In this document: positions 5,390 to 14,594 of the stretch, piece after piece
How positions within the stretch are numbered: position 1 is the stretch's first letter
Layout: every line of letters begins with the position of its first letter
Assembly (NCBI GenBank): GCA_035691665.1
Contig: DASSIS010000113.1
Span: 1-14,594, forward strand
From: DASUBN01 sp035691665
GTDB lineage: Bacteria > Pseudomonadota > Gammaproteobacteria > Natronospirales > REEB76
Direction of reading: 5' to 3'
DNA length: 14,594 nucleotides
The notes under the pieces: generated by a model
What the model was told of the DNA's origin: nothing
The model's input: only the letters and a program-made list of their open reading frames with translations
Databases searched by the model: none
Translations under genes and position numbers: made by a program

Positions 5390-6022
5390 ATGCGCGCATC
5401 GCTCGCCACTCTTCTGCCCCTGATCCTGCTCGCCGCCTGCAGCCAGGCACCAGTACAACCTACCGCCGCACCGGCCACGGCACCCCTGCCGGCACACCCG
5501 CTGGTGAAGATCGAGACAAACCTGGGGGACATGACCGTGCGTCTCGATACCGCCCGCGCCCCGCTCACGGTGGCGGAGTTCCTGCAGCATGCCGAAGCCC
5601 ATAAGTACGACAACACCAGTTTCTATCGCATCATGCCGGGCTTCGTGATCCAGGCGGGCGACTTCACCGCCGACTACAAGTCCTTACCGGAAGAGAAGCC
5701 GATACCGAACGAATCGGGCAACGGCCTGAGCAATCTCCGTGGCACAGTAGGCCTGGCCCGGGAGGCGGATCCCCACACGGGTAGCTATGTCTTCTATATA
5801 AACCTGGCGGACAACCGGAAGCTGGATCCGCGGCCCGACCGCTGGGGTTACGCGGTGTTCGGCCAGGTGGTGGAGGGCCTCGACGTGATGGACAAGATCG
5901 CCGCGGTCCCCACCCACGATCTGACGACCCAGAACCACGACGAATTCCCCAATGCGCCGATGACCCCCGTCACCATCGAGAAAGTCGTGGTATTGCCGCC
6001 GGAGGCGTCCGGGGCGCCGTGA
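5390..6022 (+). CDS. lipoprotein cyclophilin-type peptidyl-prolyl isomerase (copy 2)
   Basis: Tandem paralogue of the preceding gene, 210 residues, also a predicted outer-membrane lipoprotein (lipobox LLAAC then Ser). The Ala/Pro tether is reduced to about 15 residues. The cyclophilin domain keeps the catalytic Arg (FYRIMPGFVIQAGDF) but has TGSYVFYINLADN where copy 1 has NSANAAFFIDLQDN, so substrate range may differ. The ATG at 5390 follows AGGGGA with 5-nt spacing. Its first codons and lipobox region are almost identical in DNA to copy 1, while the mature domains have diverged clearly. The TGA overlaps the GTG start of lpxH, which indicates coupling. Confidence 0.92.
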   Translation: MRASLATLLPLILLAACSQAPVQPTAAPATAPLPAHPLVKIETNLGDMTVRLDTARAPLTVAEFLQHAEAHKYDNTSFYRIMPGFVIQAGDFTADYKSLPEEKPIPNESGNGLSNLRGTVGLAREADPHTGSYVFYINLADNRKLDPRPDRWGYAVFGQVVEGLDVMDKIAAVPTHDLTTQNHDEFPNAPMTPVTIEKVVVLPPEASGAP

Positions 6023-6759
6023 CCACGCTATTCATCTCCGACCTGCACCTGGATGGATCGAGGCCGGATATCACCGACCTGTTCCTGAAGTTCCTGCGGG
6101 AAGAGGCTAAGAGCGCCTCCTGCCTCTACATCCTCGGGGACTTCTTCGAGGCCTGGATCGGGGACGACGACGACGACCCCCATCACGCCAAGGTGATGGC
6201 CGGCATCAAGGAGCTCACTGCCGCCGGCATACCGGTGTCGCTCATGCACGGCAACCGGGACTTCCTAATCGGTGAGCGCTTCGCGGCCAAGACAGGAGTG
6301 AAGCTGCTGCCCGAACCTACGGTGTTGGACCTCTACGGCGCCCCAACCCTGCTGCTGCACGGCGACACCCTCTGCACCGACGACAAGGAATACCAGATGG
6401 TCCGGCGCATGCTGCGGGACCCGGCCTGGCAGAAGGACTATCTGTCGAAATCACTCACCGAGCGCCGCGCCATCGCTGCCCATGCCCGGGAGCAGAGCAA
6501 GCTCCATACGGCGACCAAGGCCGAGTACATCATGGACGTGAACCAGAAGGCGGTGGAAGACGTGATGCAGAAGTACGACGTGAACCGCCTCATCCACGGC
6601 CATACGCACCGACCTGCGGTTCACCGCTTCGGATCCGAAGGCCGGGACAAGGAGCGGGTGGTGTTGGGGGATTGGTATACCCAGTCGAGCCGGCTGCGCT
6701 GGGACAGCGACGGCGGCCTGCTGGAAGACGCTCGGGTGAAGGACGGCGACGCGGACTGA
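6019..6759 (+). CDS. lpxH: LpxH, UDP-2,3-diacylglucosamine diphosphatase
   Basis: Peripheral inner-membrane metallophosphoesterase that hydrolyses UDP-2,3-diacylglucosamine to lipid X and UMP, the fourth step of lipid A synthesis. All di-manganese and phosphate ligands of the E. coli enzyme fall at the same numbers: D8, H10, D41, N79, H114, H195 and H197, in the motifs SDLHLD, GDFFEAWIGDD, GNRD, HGDT and GHTHRP. It has 246 residues, the family's normal length. The start is GTG at 6019 within the GTGA overlap with the upstream cyclophilin gene; D8 and H10 sit too close to the start for a later codon. It ends 2 nt from the convergent miaE stop. Confidence 0.97.
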   Translation: MTTLFISDLHLDGSRPDITDLFLKFLREEAKSASCLYILGDFFEAWIGDDDDDPHHAKVMAGIKELTAAGIPVSLMHGNRDFLIGERFAAKTGVKLLPEPTVLDLYGAPTLLLHGDTLCTDDKEYQMVRRMLRDPAWQKDYLSKSLTERRAIAAHAREQSKLHTATKAEYIMDVNQKAVEDVMQKYDVNRLIHGHTHRPAVHRFGSEGRDKERVVLGDWYTQSSRLRWDSDGGLLEDARVKDGDAD

Positions 6760-6761
6760 AG

Positions 6762-7367
6762 CTAGGCCGGGATCCCGCTATGGAAGCGGAAGAGCACGTC
6801 TCCTGAACGGATGAGTTCTGCCTCCGCTGCTGCGATAGCCTCCACTCTCTCCTCCACGTCCCCCGTCCCGTATTTGCGGGCCATACCGAGATAGAGCTGG
6901 AAATGCCGTGCCTCGGCGGCGTGCAACCCCCGGTAGAACTCGGCCAGATCCTCCTCCAACACCGGCACCAAGGCCTCGAAGCGCTCGCAGGAGCGGGCTT
7001 CGATGAAGGCCCCGATCACCAGCAGGTCCGTCATCCGCTCCGGTTCCTTCTTGCGCAGATGCTTGCGCAAGCCCTCCGCGTAGCGGGCCGGGCCCAGGGG
7101 GCGGTAAGGGATGCCGCGGCGGCGCATGAGGCGGTTGACCTGCTCGAAATGCCGCAACTCTTCCCGCGCGAGCTTGGAGAGCGCCTCCTGCATCTCCGGC
7201 AGCCGCTCGCCGTAGCGGAACATGAGGCTGAAGGCCGTGGCCGCCGCTTTCTTCTCGCAGTTGGCGTGGTCGATGAGCAGTACGTCTTGCTGGACCAGCG
7301 CGCCTCTCACCCAGGCTTTAGGCGTGGCGCAAGCGAGCAGGTCCTTGACGGTAGCGGCGACGGTCAT
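6762..7367 (-). CDS. miaE: MiaE, tRNA 2-methylthio-N6-isopentenyladenosine-37 hydroxylase
   Basis: Ferritin-like non-haem diiron monooxygenase that uses O2 to hydroxylate ms2i6A37 of tRNAs reading U-initial codons, after MiaA and MiaB (not in this window). It has 201 residues. The diiron ligands form two repeats of E followed by ExxH: E38 (in DHANCEKKAA), E70-x-x-H73 (REELRHFEQ), E123 (FIEARSCERF) and E152-x-x-H155 (AAEARHFQ). The ATG overlaps the stop of the glycerate kinase gene (ATGA), so it is translated from the purF-kinase transcript. The need for O2 suggests an organism that grows with oxygen at least part of the time. Confidence 0.95.
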   Translation of the reverse strand: MTVAATVKDLLACATPKAWVRGALVQQDVLLIDHANCEKKAAATAFSLMFRYGERLPEMQEALSKLAREELRHFEQVNRLMRRRGIPYRPLGPARYAEGLRKHLRKKEPERMTDLLVIGAFIEARSCERFEALVPVLEEDLAEFYRGLHAAEARHFQLYLGMARKYGTGDVEERVEAIAAAEAELIRSGDVLFRFHSGIPA

Positions 7368-8581
7368 GCTTTGTAACCGATGATGAGGTCCATGACATTG
7401 GTGCCGGTGGGACCCGTATAGATCAGGTCACCGCTGGCTTCCAGGAACGCGCCGGCATCGGCGCGGCGCAGACAATCCGCCGCATCGTAACCGCCTTCTT
7501 CGCCGCGGGCCAGGCTGCCACCGTCCGCCAGGGCACCGGCATCGTCAGTGACCCCGTCGTTGCCGTCGGTGCCTGCCACCAGGAGCCAGGCATCTGCATA
7601 CCCGGAGAGGACTCCCGCCGCCGCGAGAGCCAAGTGCTGGTTGCGTCCGCCCTGCCCCGGGTTCTCCGGCAGCTTCACCGTGGTCTCGCCACCCCAGACA
7701 TGTACGCCCGCCTCACCTTCCAGCAGGATGCGTGCCAGGGCGCGGCCACATTCTGCGGCGTCCATGGCCGGCAGGCGCGGGTAGAGATGCGTCTTAAATC
7801 CCATAGCCTCGGCGCCGGCGACCACCGCATCCCGTGCCAGGGAGTTGGAAGCGAGGATATGCGCTTCCACGCGGGGTCCCGCCGGCATGGGCGCTTGGAA
7901 CGGCAGCCCGGCGAAACGGGCCGGTAGCTCCGGAAGCGCCCTCTGAACCGGTGGCAACAAGAGACCGGAGCCGATGTCCGACGGCACGTCTCCCGGCACG
8001 TCCGAGATGAGCAGGAGCGTGGCGCGGCGCCCCTCGAGATAGCCGGCGAGCCGGCCACCCTTGATGCGGGAGAGACCGGCCCGTAGCTGGTTGATGGCGG
8101 AGATGGGTAGCCCGCTGCCCAGGAGCCAGGTGTTGAGCTGACGCAGGGTCTCGAGGTTCACCCCCTCCACCGGCACTTCGACGATGCTGGAAGCGCCGCC
8201 GGAGACCAGGAACAGGAACTCCGCGTCTGCCGGTGCTTCCTGCAGGAACCGCAGCAATGCATCGCCCGCTGCGAGACTTTGGGCATCCGGTAATGGGTGG
8301 CCCGCCTCTAGGGCCGTGATGCGCCGGTCATCCAGGACCGGCATGTCCAAGAAGCCGTGGCGGGTCACCATGAGGCCGGCTCCCAGCTCCGGCGCGGCCG
8401 CGTCCAGGGCCCCGGCGGTCATGGCAGATGCTGCCTTGCCCAGCGCCACCAGTTGATAACCCGGCTTGGGAGGGTGGGCCTGGAGCCAGGCGCGGACCAC
8501 GTTGCGACCATCCACGGCCGCAAGACCTTGGCGGAAGAGATCCAGCAGTCGACTACGGGGATCGGATCGCACGTCGCGCAT
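7364..8581 (-). CDS. glycerate 2-kinase, GckA/TtuD (DUF4147-MOFRL) family
   Basis: Predicted to phosphorylate D-glycerate with ATP, giving 2-phosphoglycerate and feeding glyoxylate/tartronate or serine-cycle carbon into lower glycolysis. The 405 residues have both family domains. The N-terminal Rossmann-like part has VALGKAASAM (K49), VSGGASS (126-132), INQLRAGLSRIKGG (K174) and ISDVPGD (192-198); the C-terminal MOFRL part has GGRNQHLAL (311-319), GTDGNDGVTDDAGA (337-350) and TGPTGTNVMDL (389-399). The ATG at 8581 follows purF by 22 nt without a clear Shine-Dalgarno sequence. Its place between purF and miaE is unusual, as no glyoxylate genes lie nearby. Assignment to the family is firm; the substrate is inferred from the family. 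Confidence 0.9.
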   Translation of the reverse strand: MRDVRSDPRSRLLDLFRQGLAAVDGRNVVRAWLQAHPPKPGYQLVALGKAASAMTAGALDAAAPELGAGLMVTRHGFLDMPVLDDRRITALEAGHPLPDAQSLAAGDALLRFLQEAPADAEFLFLVSGGASSIVEVPVEGVNLETLRQLNTWLLGSGLPISAINQLRAGLSRIKGGRLAGYLEGRRATLLLISDVPGDVPSDIGSGLLLPPVQRALPELPARFAGLPFQAPMPAGPRVEAHILASNSLARDAVVAGAEAMGFKTHLYPRLPAMDAAECGRALARILLEGEAGVHVWGGETTVKLPENPGQGGRNQHLALAAAGVLSGYADAWLLVAGTDGNDGVTDDAGALADGGSLARGEEGGYDAADCLRRADAGAFLEASGDLIYTGPTGTNVMDLIIGYKA

Positions 8582-8603
8582 GGATACCGACGCGCGTAGA
8601 CAA

Positions 8604-10115
<1,512 letters not shown>

Positions 10116-10141
10116 CAGGTAGCCACCTTAATGACAGATGT

Positions 10142-10654
10142 TCAACCCGGATCCAGGTTCACGGCCGCGGGTTTGAGCGGCTTGAAATCCACCTTCACCG
10201 GCGCCAGGCGCCGCGCCATGGCCACCAGCGGCCTGGCATAAGGAATGAGCTTCGACTCGCGCCACCAGGCGGGCTGGGGCACGAGCAGGGTGCTGCCGAG
10301 CAGGATGAGCACCGTGACCACCACCACCCCGCGGGCCGCTCCGAAGAGCGTCCCCAAGCTGCGGTCGCTGGTATCGGCACCGGAGCCTTCGACCAGTTTC
10401 TTGATCAGGAAGCCGGCCACGGTACCCAGGATCAGCACCAGGACCAGGATCACCACATAGCCGACGATCAGGCGGTCTTCAGGACTCTTGACGAATCCGA
10501 ATGCGTCACCCACGGTCGGGGCGAAGCGCAGTGCCACCCAGAAACCCAGCATCCAGATGAGCAACGACACCACTTCCCGCAGGAAGCCGCGCACCAGGCC
10601 CATCAGGGCCGAGATGAATATGATGCAGAGGATGACGTAATCGGCCCAAGTCAT
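10142..10654 (-). CDS. cvpA: CvpA family inner-membrane protein
   Basis: A small integral membrane protein of 170 residues. Four hydrophobic segments are seen, at about 5-24, 28-47, 63-87 and 105-126, with a basic tail rich in Arg, Lys and Pro. In E. coli CvpA is needed for colicin V production and contributes to bile-salt and envelope stress resistance; its biochemical role is unsettled. It sits immediately upstream of purF, the usual arrangement, and is probably co-transcribed with it from a promoter at 10697-10705. MTWADYVILCIIFISALMG is a typical CvpA N-terminus. The Shine-Dalgarno sequence is weak. Confidence 0.93.
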   Translation of the reverse strand: MTWADYVILCIIFISALMGLVRGFLREVVSLLIWMLGFWVALRFAPTVGDAFGFVKSPEDRLIVGYVVILVLVLILGTVAGFLIKKLVEGSGADTSDRSLGTLFGAARGVVVVTVLILLGSTLLVPQPAWWRESKLIPYARPLVAMARRLAPVKVDFKPLKPAAVNLDPG

Positions 10655-10696
10655 GCGCGCCCCGCGCGGCGTGCCGCCAAAACCGTTCGGAAGCCT

Positions 10697-10705
10697 ATTT
10701 TACCA
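10697..10705 (-). promoter_or_regulatory. possible extended -10 promoter for cvpA-purF
   Basis: The minus strand reads TGGTAAAAT, an extended -10 of the same form as the one before gltX, in the 116-nt gap upstream of cvpA. No good -35 is seen. The start point would be near 10690, giving a leader of about 36 nt. I see no clear terminator after the SPOR gene, so read-through is also likely. Confidence 0.4.
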
Positions 10706-10770
10706 GAGCGGAGCACCGCGCCCCGTCCGTCACTCCAGCATGGGGGCCAACGCCCTCAAATCAAGGCTTC

Positions 10771-11319
10771 TCAGGAGTTCGGCACCACTTCCGCCTTGCC
10801 GTGATAAGCCTGGCCCACGGCGGCCACGGCCTTGTCGGCAGCAGCACGGTCGGCATAGGGGCCTACCCGCACGCGGTAGAAGGTACGGCCGCTCTTGCTG
10901 AAGCGGCTGATGTAGGCGTGGAAACCCTGCTGGGTGAGGGTGCTCACCACCTTGCCGGCATTGGCCTCGCTGCCATAGCTGCCTGCCTGCACCACCCATT
11001 TGCCCTGGGGCGCGGGAGCCTGGGCCGCGGCGGGAGCGGGTTTGCGCGGGATGTCGTGCACCACCGGCTTCAGCACCGGCTGTTGGGGAGCGGCGGTGGC
11101 CGCGGCGGGCGCCAGGGCGGTGCCGGCGGTCGCCGTCGCTGGGCTCAAGGCCAGGGTGTACTGCTGCTGAGGAGCGGTGCTGTCAGAAGGTGGCAGGGTG
11201 ACGGACTGGCTCGCGCCGTTGTCAGGCGATGAGCCCTTGAGGAAAAAGGGGATGATGATGATGCCGAGGACCACCAGCACCACGGCGCCGATGAGGCGCT
11301 CCTTCATTCCGATCTCCAT
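10771..11319 (-). CDS. dedD: SPOR-domain membrane protein (DedD-like)
   Basis: A bitopic inner-membrane protein, probably of the division septum. The 182 residues have a short cytoplasmic start (MEIGMKER), one transmembrane helix (about 9-27), a Ala/Pro/Gln-rich periplasmic linker (30-105) and a SPOR domain (about 106-180) beginning GKWVVQAGSYGSEANA and containing RTFYRVRVGPYADRAAA. SPOR domains bind denuded glycan strands at the septum. Its place between folC and cvpA is that of E. coli dedD, although DedD there is somewhat longer. ATG 11319 has GGGAG 7 nt upstream; ATG 11307 (MKERLIG) with GGAG is also possible and loses only four residues. Confidence 0.9.
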   Translation of the reverse strand: MEIGMKERLIGAVVLVVLGIIIIPFFLKGSSPDNGASQSVTLPPSDSTAPQQQYTLALSPATATAGTALAPAAATAAPQQPVLKPVVHDIPRKPAPAAAQAPAPQGKWVVQAGSYGSEANAGKVVSTLTQQGFHAYISRFSKSGRTFYRVRVGPYADRAAADKAVAAVGQAYHGKAEVVPNS

Positions 11320-11363
11320 GCCTCTGCTCCCGGTCTGAACCGACGCAAGCGCGCCGCGCCGGC

Positions 11364-11369
11364 AGTATA
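11364..11369 (-). promoter_or_regulatory. possible -10 box before the SPOR gene
   Basis: The minus strand reads TATACT in the 57-nt folC-SPOR gap, 45 nt before the ATG. No acceptable -35 hexamer is found 16-18 nt upstream, so it is a weak candidate for an internal promoter. Confidence 0.25.
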
Positions 11370-11376
11370 GCGTCTT

Positions 11377-12636
11377 TCAGAGTTCTTTGAGGGCGGTAGC
11401 GACCGTCTGGAATGAGCCGAAGATCACCACGCGGTCACCGGCACGAGCCTCACGGCGCGCCGCATGGTACGCCTCCGCCACCGACTCATGTTCAAAAGTC
11501 CTGGCTTGGGGGACGGTCTTGTGCACCCGCTCCACCAGCGCGGCAGCGCTCTGCCCCCGGGGCCCTCCGGTGGCGCCGAGGTACCAGACGTCGAGATGCA
11601 CCGCGAGCGCCAGGGCCACCTCCTCCACCGCCTTGTCCTTGAACATGGCGAAGACACCGAGGGTGCGGCCCTGGGCGGGCATGGCCTCGAGGTTCGCGGC
11701 CAGCACCCGCGCCGCATCCGGGTTGTGGGCCACGTCGAAGACGCACTCCACCTCGCCTGCCACCCGCTGGAACCGCGCCGGTACCTTTGCCTGGCTGAGT
11801 CCGGCGTGGATGGCGTCCTCTTCCAGGGGCAACAGGTCACGCAAGGATCGGAGCGCCGCCAGCACCGTGGCAGCGTTGTCGTACTGGATGCGGCCCGGCA
11901 GCGCGGGTTGGGGAAGCCCATGCAGGGTCCCTTCCGGGCCTTGCCAACCCCAACCCTCCCCTTCCGATCGCCAGTCGAAATCCCGGCCCAGCACCCGCAA
12001 GTGCGCGCCGATGTCGGCCGCATGGCGGAGCAGCGAAACCGGCGGCTCGCGATCGCCACACAGCGCCGGCCGGCTACCTCGATAGATGCCTGCCTTCTCG
12101 AAACCGATGCTCTCCCGGTCCGGGCCCAGCCAATCCTGGTGATCCAGACCCACGGAAGCCACGAGAGCGGCATCGGGGTCCAGGGCGTTCACGGCGTCGA
12201 GACGGCCTCCGAGACCCACCTCCAGCACCGCCACCTCCACCTTGCGCTGGGCGAAGATGTCGAGGGCCGCCAGGGTACCGAACTCAAAATAGGTGAGGCT
12301 CATGTCGCCCCGGGCAGCGTCCAGGCGCTCGAAGCTCGCGCAGAGCTCCGCGTCGGCAGCGTCCACACCGCCCACCCGCACCCGCTCGTTGTAGCGCAAG
12401 AGGTGCGGCGAGGTATAAGCACCCACTTTATAACCGCCGGCCAGGAGCACCGCCTCCGCGAAGGCCACGCTGGAGCCCTTGCCGTTGGTGCCGCCGATGG
12501 TGAGGATCCGGTAACCAGGCTTCGTCAGCCCCAGGATCTCCAGCATGCGCTTGACCCGATGCAAGCCGAGATCGATGGGGTTGGGGTGCAGCTGTTCCTG
12601 CCAGGCCAGCCACTCGTCGAGGGTCTTGAAGCGCAT
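11377..12636 (-). CDS. folC: FolC, dihydrofolate / folylpolyglutamate synthase
   Basis: A Mur-ligase-like ATPase that adds glutamate to dihydropteroate and lengthens the polyglutamate tail of tetrahydrofolates. It has 419 residues. The P-loop GGTNGKGSS is at 48-56, SPHL at 76-79, then FEFGTLAALDIF, EVGLGGRLDAVN, the segment GLDHQDWLG...IGFEKAGI with the lysine expected to be carbamylated, and FDVAHNPDA in the C-terminal domain. The frame stays open far upstream through accD, but homology starts at MRFKTLDEWLAWQEQLHP, so ATG 12636 is chosen. It lies 29 nt after accD, as in E. coli. No clear Shine-Dalgarno; a small hairpin precedes the start. Confidence 0.96.
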   Translation of the reverse strand: MRFKTLDEWLAWQEQLHPNPIDLGLHRVKRMLEILGLTKPGYRILTIGGTNGKGSSVAFAEAVLLAGGYKVGAYTSPHLLRYNERVRVGGVDAADAELCASFERLDAARGDMSLTYFEFGTLAALDIFAQRKVEVAVLEVGLGGRLDAVNALDPDAALVASVGLDHQDWLGPDRESIGFEKAGIYRGSRPALCGDREPPVSLLRHAADIGAHLRVLGRDFDWRSEGEGWGWQGPEGTLHGLPQPALPGRIQYDNAATVLAALRSLRDLLPLEEDAIHAGLSQAKVPARFQRVAGEVECVFDVAHNPDAARVLAANLEAMPAQGRTLGVFAMFKDKAVEEVALALAVHLDVWYLGATGGPRGQSAAALVERVHKTVPQARTFEHESVAEAYHAARREARAGDRVVIFGSFQTVATALKEL

Positions 12637-12643
12637 GAGGAGG

Positions 12644-12656
12644 GCCGCGAAGCGGC
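12644..12656. other. small hairpin in the accD-folC gap
   Basis: GCCGC-GAA-GCGGC, a 5-bp stem with a 3-nt loop, 8 nt before the folC ATG. On the plus strand it is followed, 3 nt later, by a T-rich tract, so it resembles a weak intrinsic terminator for antisense transcription. In the sense direction it could only affect folC translation. Confidence 0.35.
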
Positions 12657-12665
12657 AGCTTTTTC

Positions 12666-13544
<879 letters not shown>

Positions 13545-13563
13545 GCCTCTGCCTCTTCGCCCT

Positions 13564-14391
13564 TCAGGCGGACTTCGTGCTGCGGCGGGCCGCGTCCACG
13601 GCGGAACGCAATTCGCCCACGAACGCTCCCAGTACCGCGGCCGCGCGCGTGGGATCGTCCCTGTGCTCGGCGATGCGGCTCACGATGGCGCTGCCCACTA
13701 TGATCGCATCGGCAGTCCCGGCCAAGGCTGCCGCCGAAGCGGCGTCGCGTATGCCGAAGCCCACCCCTACCGGGAGGGTGGTCGAACGCCGCACCAGGGC
13801 CAGCCGTTCACGCACCTCGGCCACGTCCAGCCGGGCGGCGCCGGTCACGCCCTTGAAGGACACATAATAGATGAATCCGGAAGCAGTTTCCGAGATGCGC
13901 CGGATCCGGGCCGCGTCGGTGGTGGGCGCCAGCAGGAAGATGGGGTCCATGCCCTCGGCGCGCAGCAGGCCGGCGAGCGGCTCCGCCTCCTCGGGCGGCA
14001 TATCCACGGTCAACACACCGTCCACACCCGCCTCGGCGGCGGCCGCCACGAAGGTCTCGGCGCCCATGGCCTCCATGGGGTTGAGATAACCCATGAGGAT
14101 CACCGGCGTGACGTCATCCCTGGTGCGGAACTCCCGAACCATGGCGAGCACATCCTTCAGCGTGGTGCCGGCCGCGAGCGCCCGCTCGCAGGCCGCCTGG
14201 ATCACCGGGCCGTCGGCGCTCGGATCCGAGAACGGCACGCCGAGCTCGAGGGCGTCGGCACCCGCCGCCACCATGGCGTGCATCAAGGGCACGGTGGCCT
14301 GCTTGCCGGGATCGCCGGCGGTGAGATAAGGCACGAGCGCCGTGCGTCCGGCGCGCTTCAGCTCCGTGAAACGTGCGGCGATGCGGCTCAT
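13564..14391 (-). CDS. trpA: TrpA, tryptophan synthase alpha subunit
   Basis: Cleaves indole-3-glycerol phosphate to indole and glyceraldehyde 3-phosphate; indole passes through the tunnel to TrpB. The 275 residues form a TIM barrel. Catalytic E49 (DALELGVPFSDP) and D60 (SADGPVIQ) have the numbers of the Salmonella enzyme. VGVGFGIRD and ADAIIVGSAIV are the phosphate-binding loops. The ATG overlaps the trpB stop (ATGA), which matches the need for equal amounts of the two subunits. No trp attenuator is expected or seen here, as the operon start is outside the window. Confidence 0.98.
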   Translation of the reverse strand: MSRIAARFTELKRAGRTALVPYLTAGDPGKQATVPLMHAMVAAGADALELGVPFSDPSADGPVIQAACERALAAGTTLKDVLAMVREFRTRDDVTPVILMGYLNPMEAMGAETFVAAAAEAGVDGVLTVDMPPEEAEPLAGLLRAEGMDPIFLLAPTTDAARIRRISETASGFIYYVSFKGVTGAARLDVAEVRERLALVRRSTTLPVGVGFGIRDAASAAALAGTADAIIVGSAIVSRIAEHRDDPTRAAAVLGAFVGELRSAVDAARRSTKSA

Positions 14392-14594
14392 ATCTTGATC
14401 CCCTCGCGCGCCGCCACCGTGTGCACATCCTTGTCGCCACGGCCCGAGAGATTCACGAGCACGATGGCTTCCTTGGGGAGGCGCGGCGCGAGCTTGGCGG
14501 CGTAGGCCACGGCGTGACTGGACTCGAGCGCCGGCATGATGCCCTCGCTCTTGGTGAGCCGGTGGAAAGCCGCCAGCGCCTCGGCATCGGTGAT
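14388..14594 (-). CDS. trpB: TrpB, tryptophan synthase beta subunit (C-terminal part)
   Basis: The last 68 residues and stop codon of a gene that begins beyond the right edge. The PLP enzyme joins indole to serine. The visible part runs from ITDAEALAAFHRL through the conserved EGIMPALESSHAVAYA to VNLSGRGDKD, the typical TrpB C-terminus, and ends GIKI. It is in frame with no defects, so the truncation is only that of the window. Confidence 0.97.
   Translation of the reverse strand: MTDAEALAAFHRLTKSEGIMPALESSHAVAYAAKLAPRLPKEAIVLVNLSGRGDKDVHTVAAREGIKI

Noticed and set aside
4522..5616. A 364-codon minus-strand frame antisense to both cyclophilins
   Set aside because: Its internal repetition only reflects the tandem duplication on the plus strand, and there is no recognisable domain.
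10670..10690. Possible PurR operator before cvpA-purF (around CCAAAACCGTTCGG)
   Set aside because: It shares only part of the consensus ACGCAAACGTTTGCGT, lacks the symmetric half and would overlap the predicted start only by chance.

Overview
This is a compact, GC-rich (by eye about 65 %) chromosomal segment of a gammaproteobacterium. The evidence is the gene order accD-folC-SPOR/dedD-cvpA-purF, as in Escherichia coli and Pseudomonas, the order tRNAs-folD-cysS-aminoacyl-tRNA synthetase-cyclophilin-lpxH, as around PA1792-PA1796 of Pseudomonas aeruginosa, and the presence of lpxH and miaE. I cannot name the genus. All protein genes look intact except trpB, which is cut by the right edge.

Region 1 (1-765, minus strand): a tRNA operon transcribed leftward in the order Pro(UGG), Arg(UCU), His(GUG), Lys(CUU). 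It has a good sigma-70 promoter at 737-765. The spacers before tRNA-His and tRNA-Lys are long (158 and 150 nt). Each holds a diverged copy of the 5' half (acceptor strand plus D-arm) of the tRNA that follows, and then GC-rich hairpins that share the palindrome CGCCATCCTGGCG. This is the least explained part of the window.

Region 2 (842-6759): folD (+) abuts cysS tail to tail; gltX-cysS (-) form one unit. Divergent from gltX lie two tandem lipoprotein cyclophilins and lpxH (+). The group covers one-carbon metabolism, Glu and Cys tRNA charging, envelope protein folding and lipid A synthesis.

Region 3 (6762-14594, minus strand): one long co-directional array, trpB-trpA-accD-folC-SPOR protein-cvpA-purF-glycerate 2-kinase-miaE, with gaps of 116 nt or less and ATGA overlaps at trpB/trpA and glycerate kinase/miaE. 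It covers tryptophan synthesis, fatty acid initiation, folate polyglutamylation, septal peptidoglycan binding, the first step of purine synthesis, glycerate phosphorylation and tRNA hydroxylation. A purF-glycerate kinase-miaE tail is less standard than the rest.

There is no gene-free stretch above 300 nt, and I saw no CRISPR array, transposase, phage gene or rRNA.
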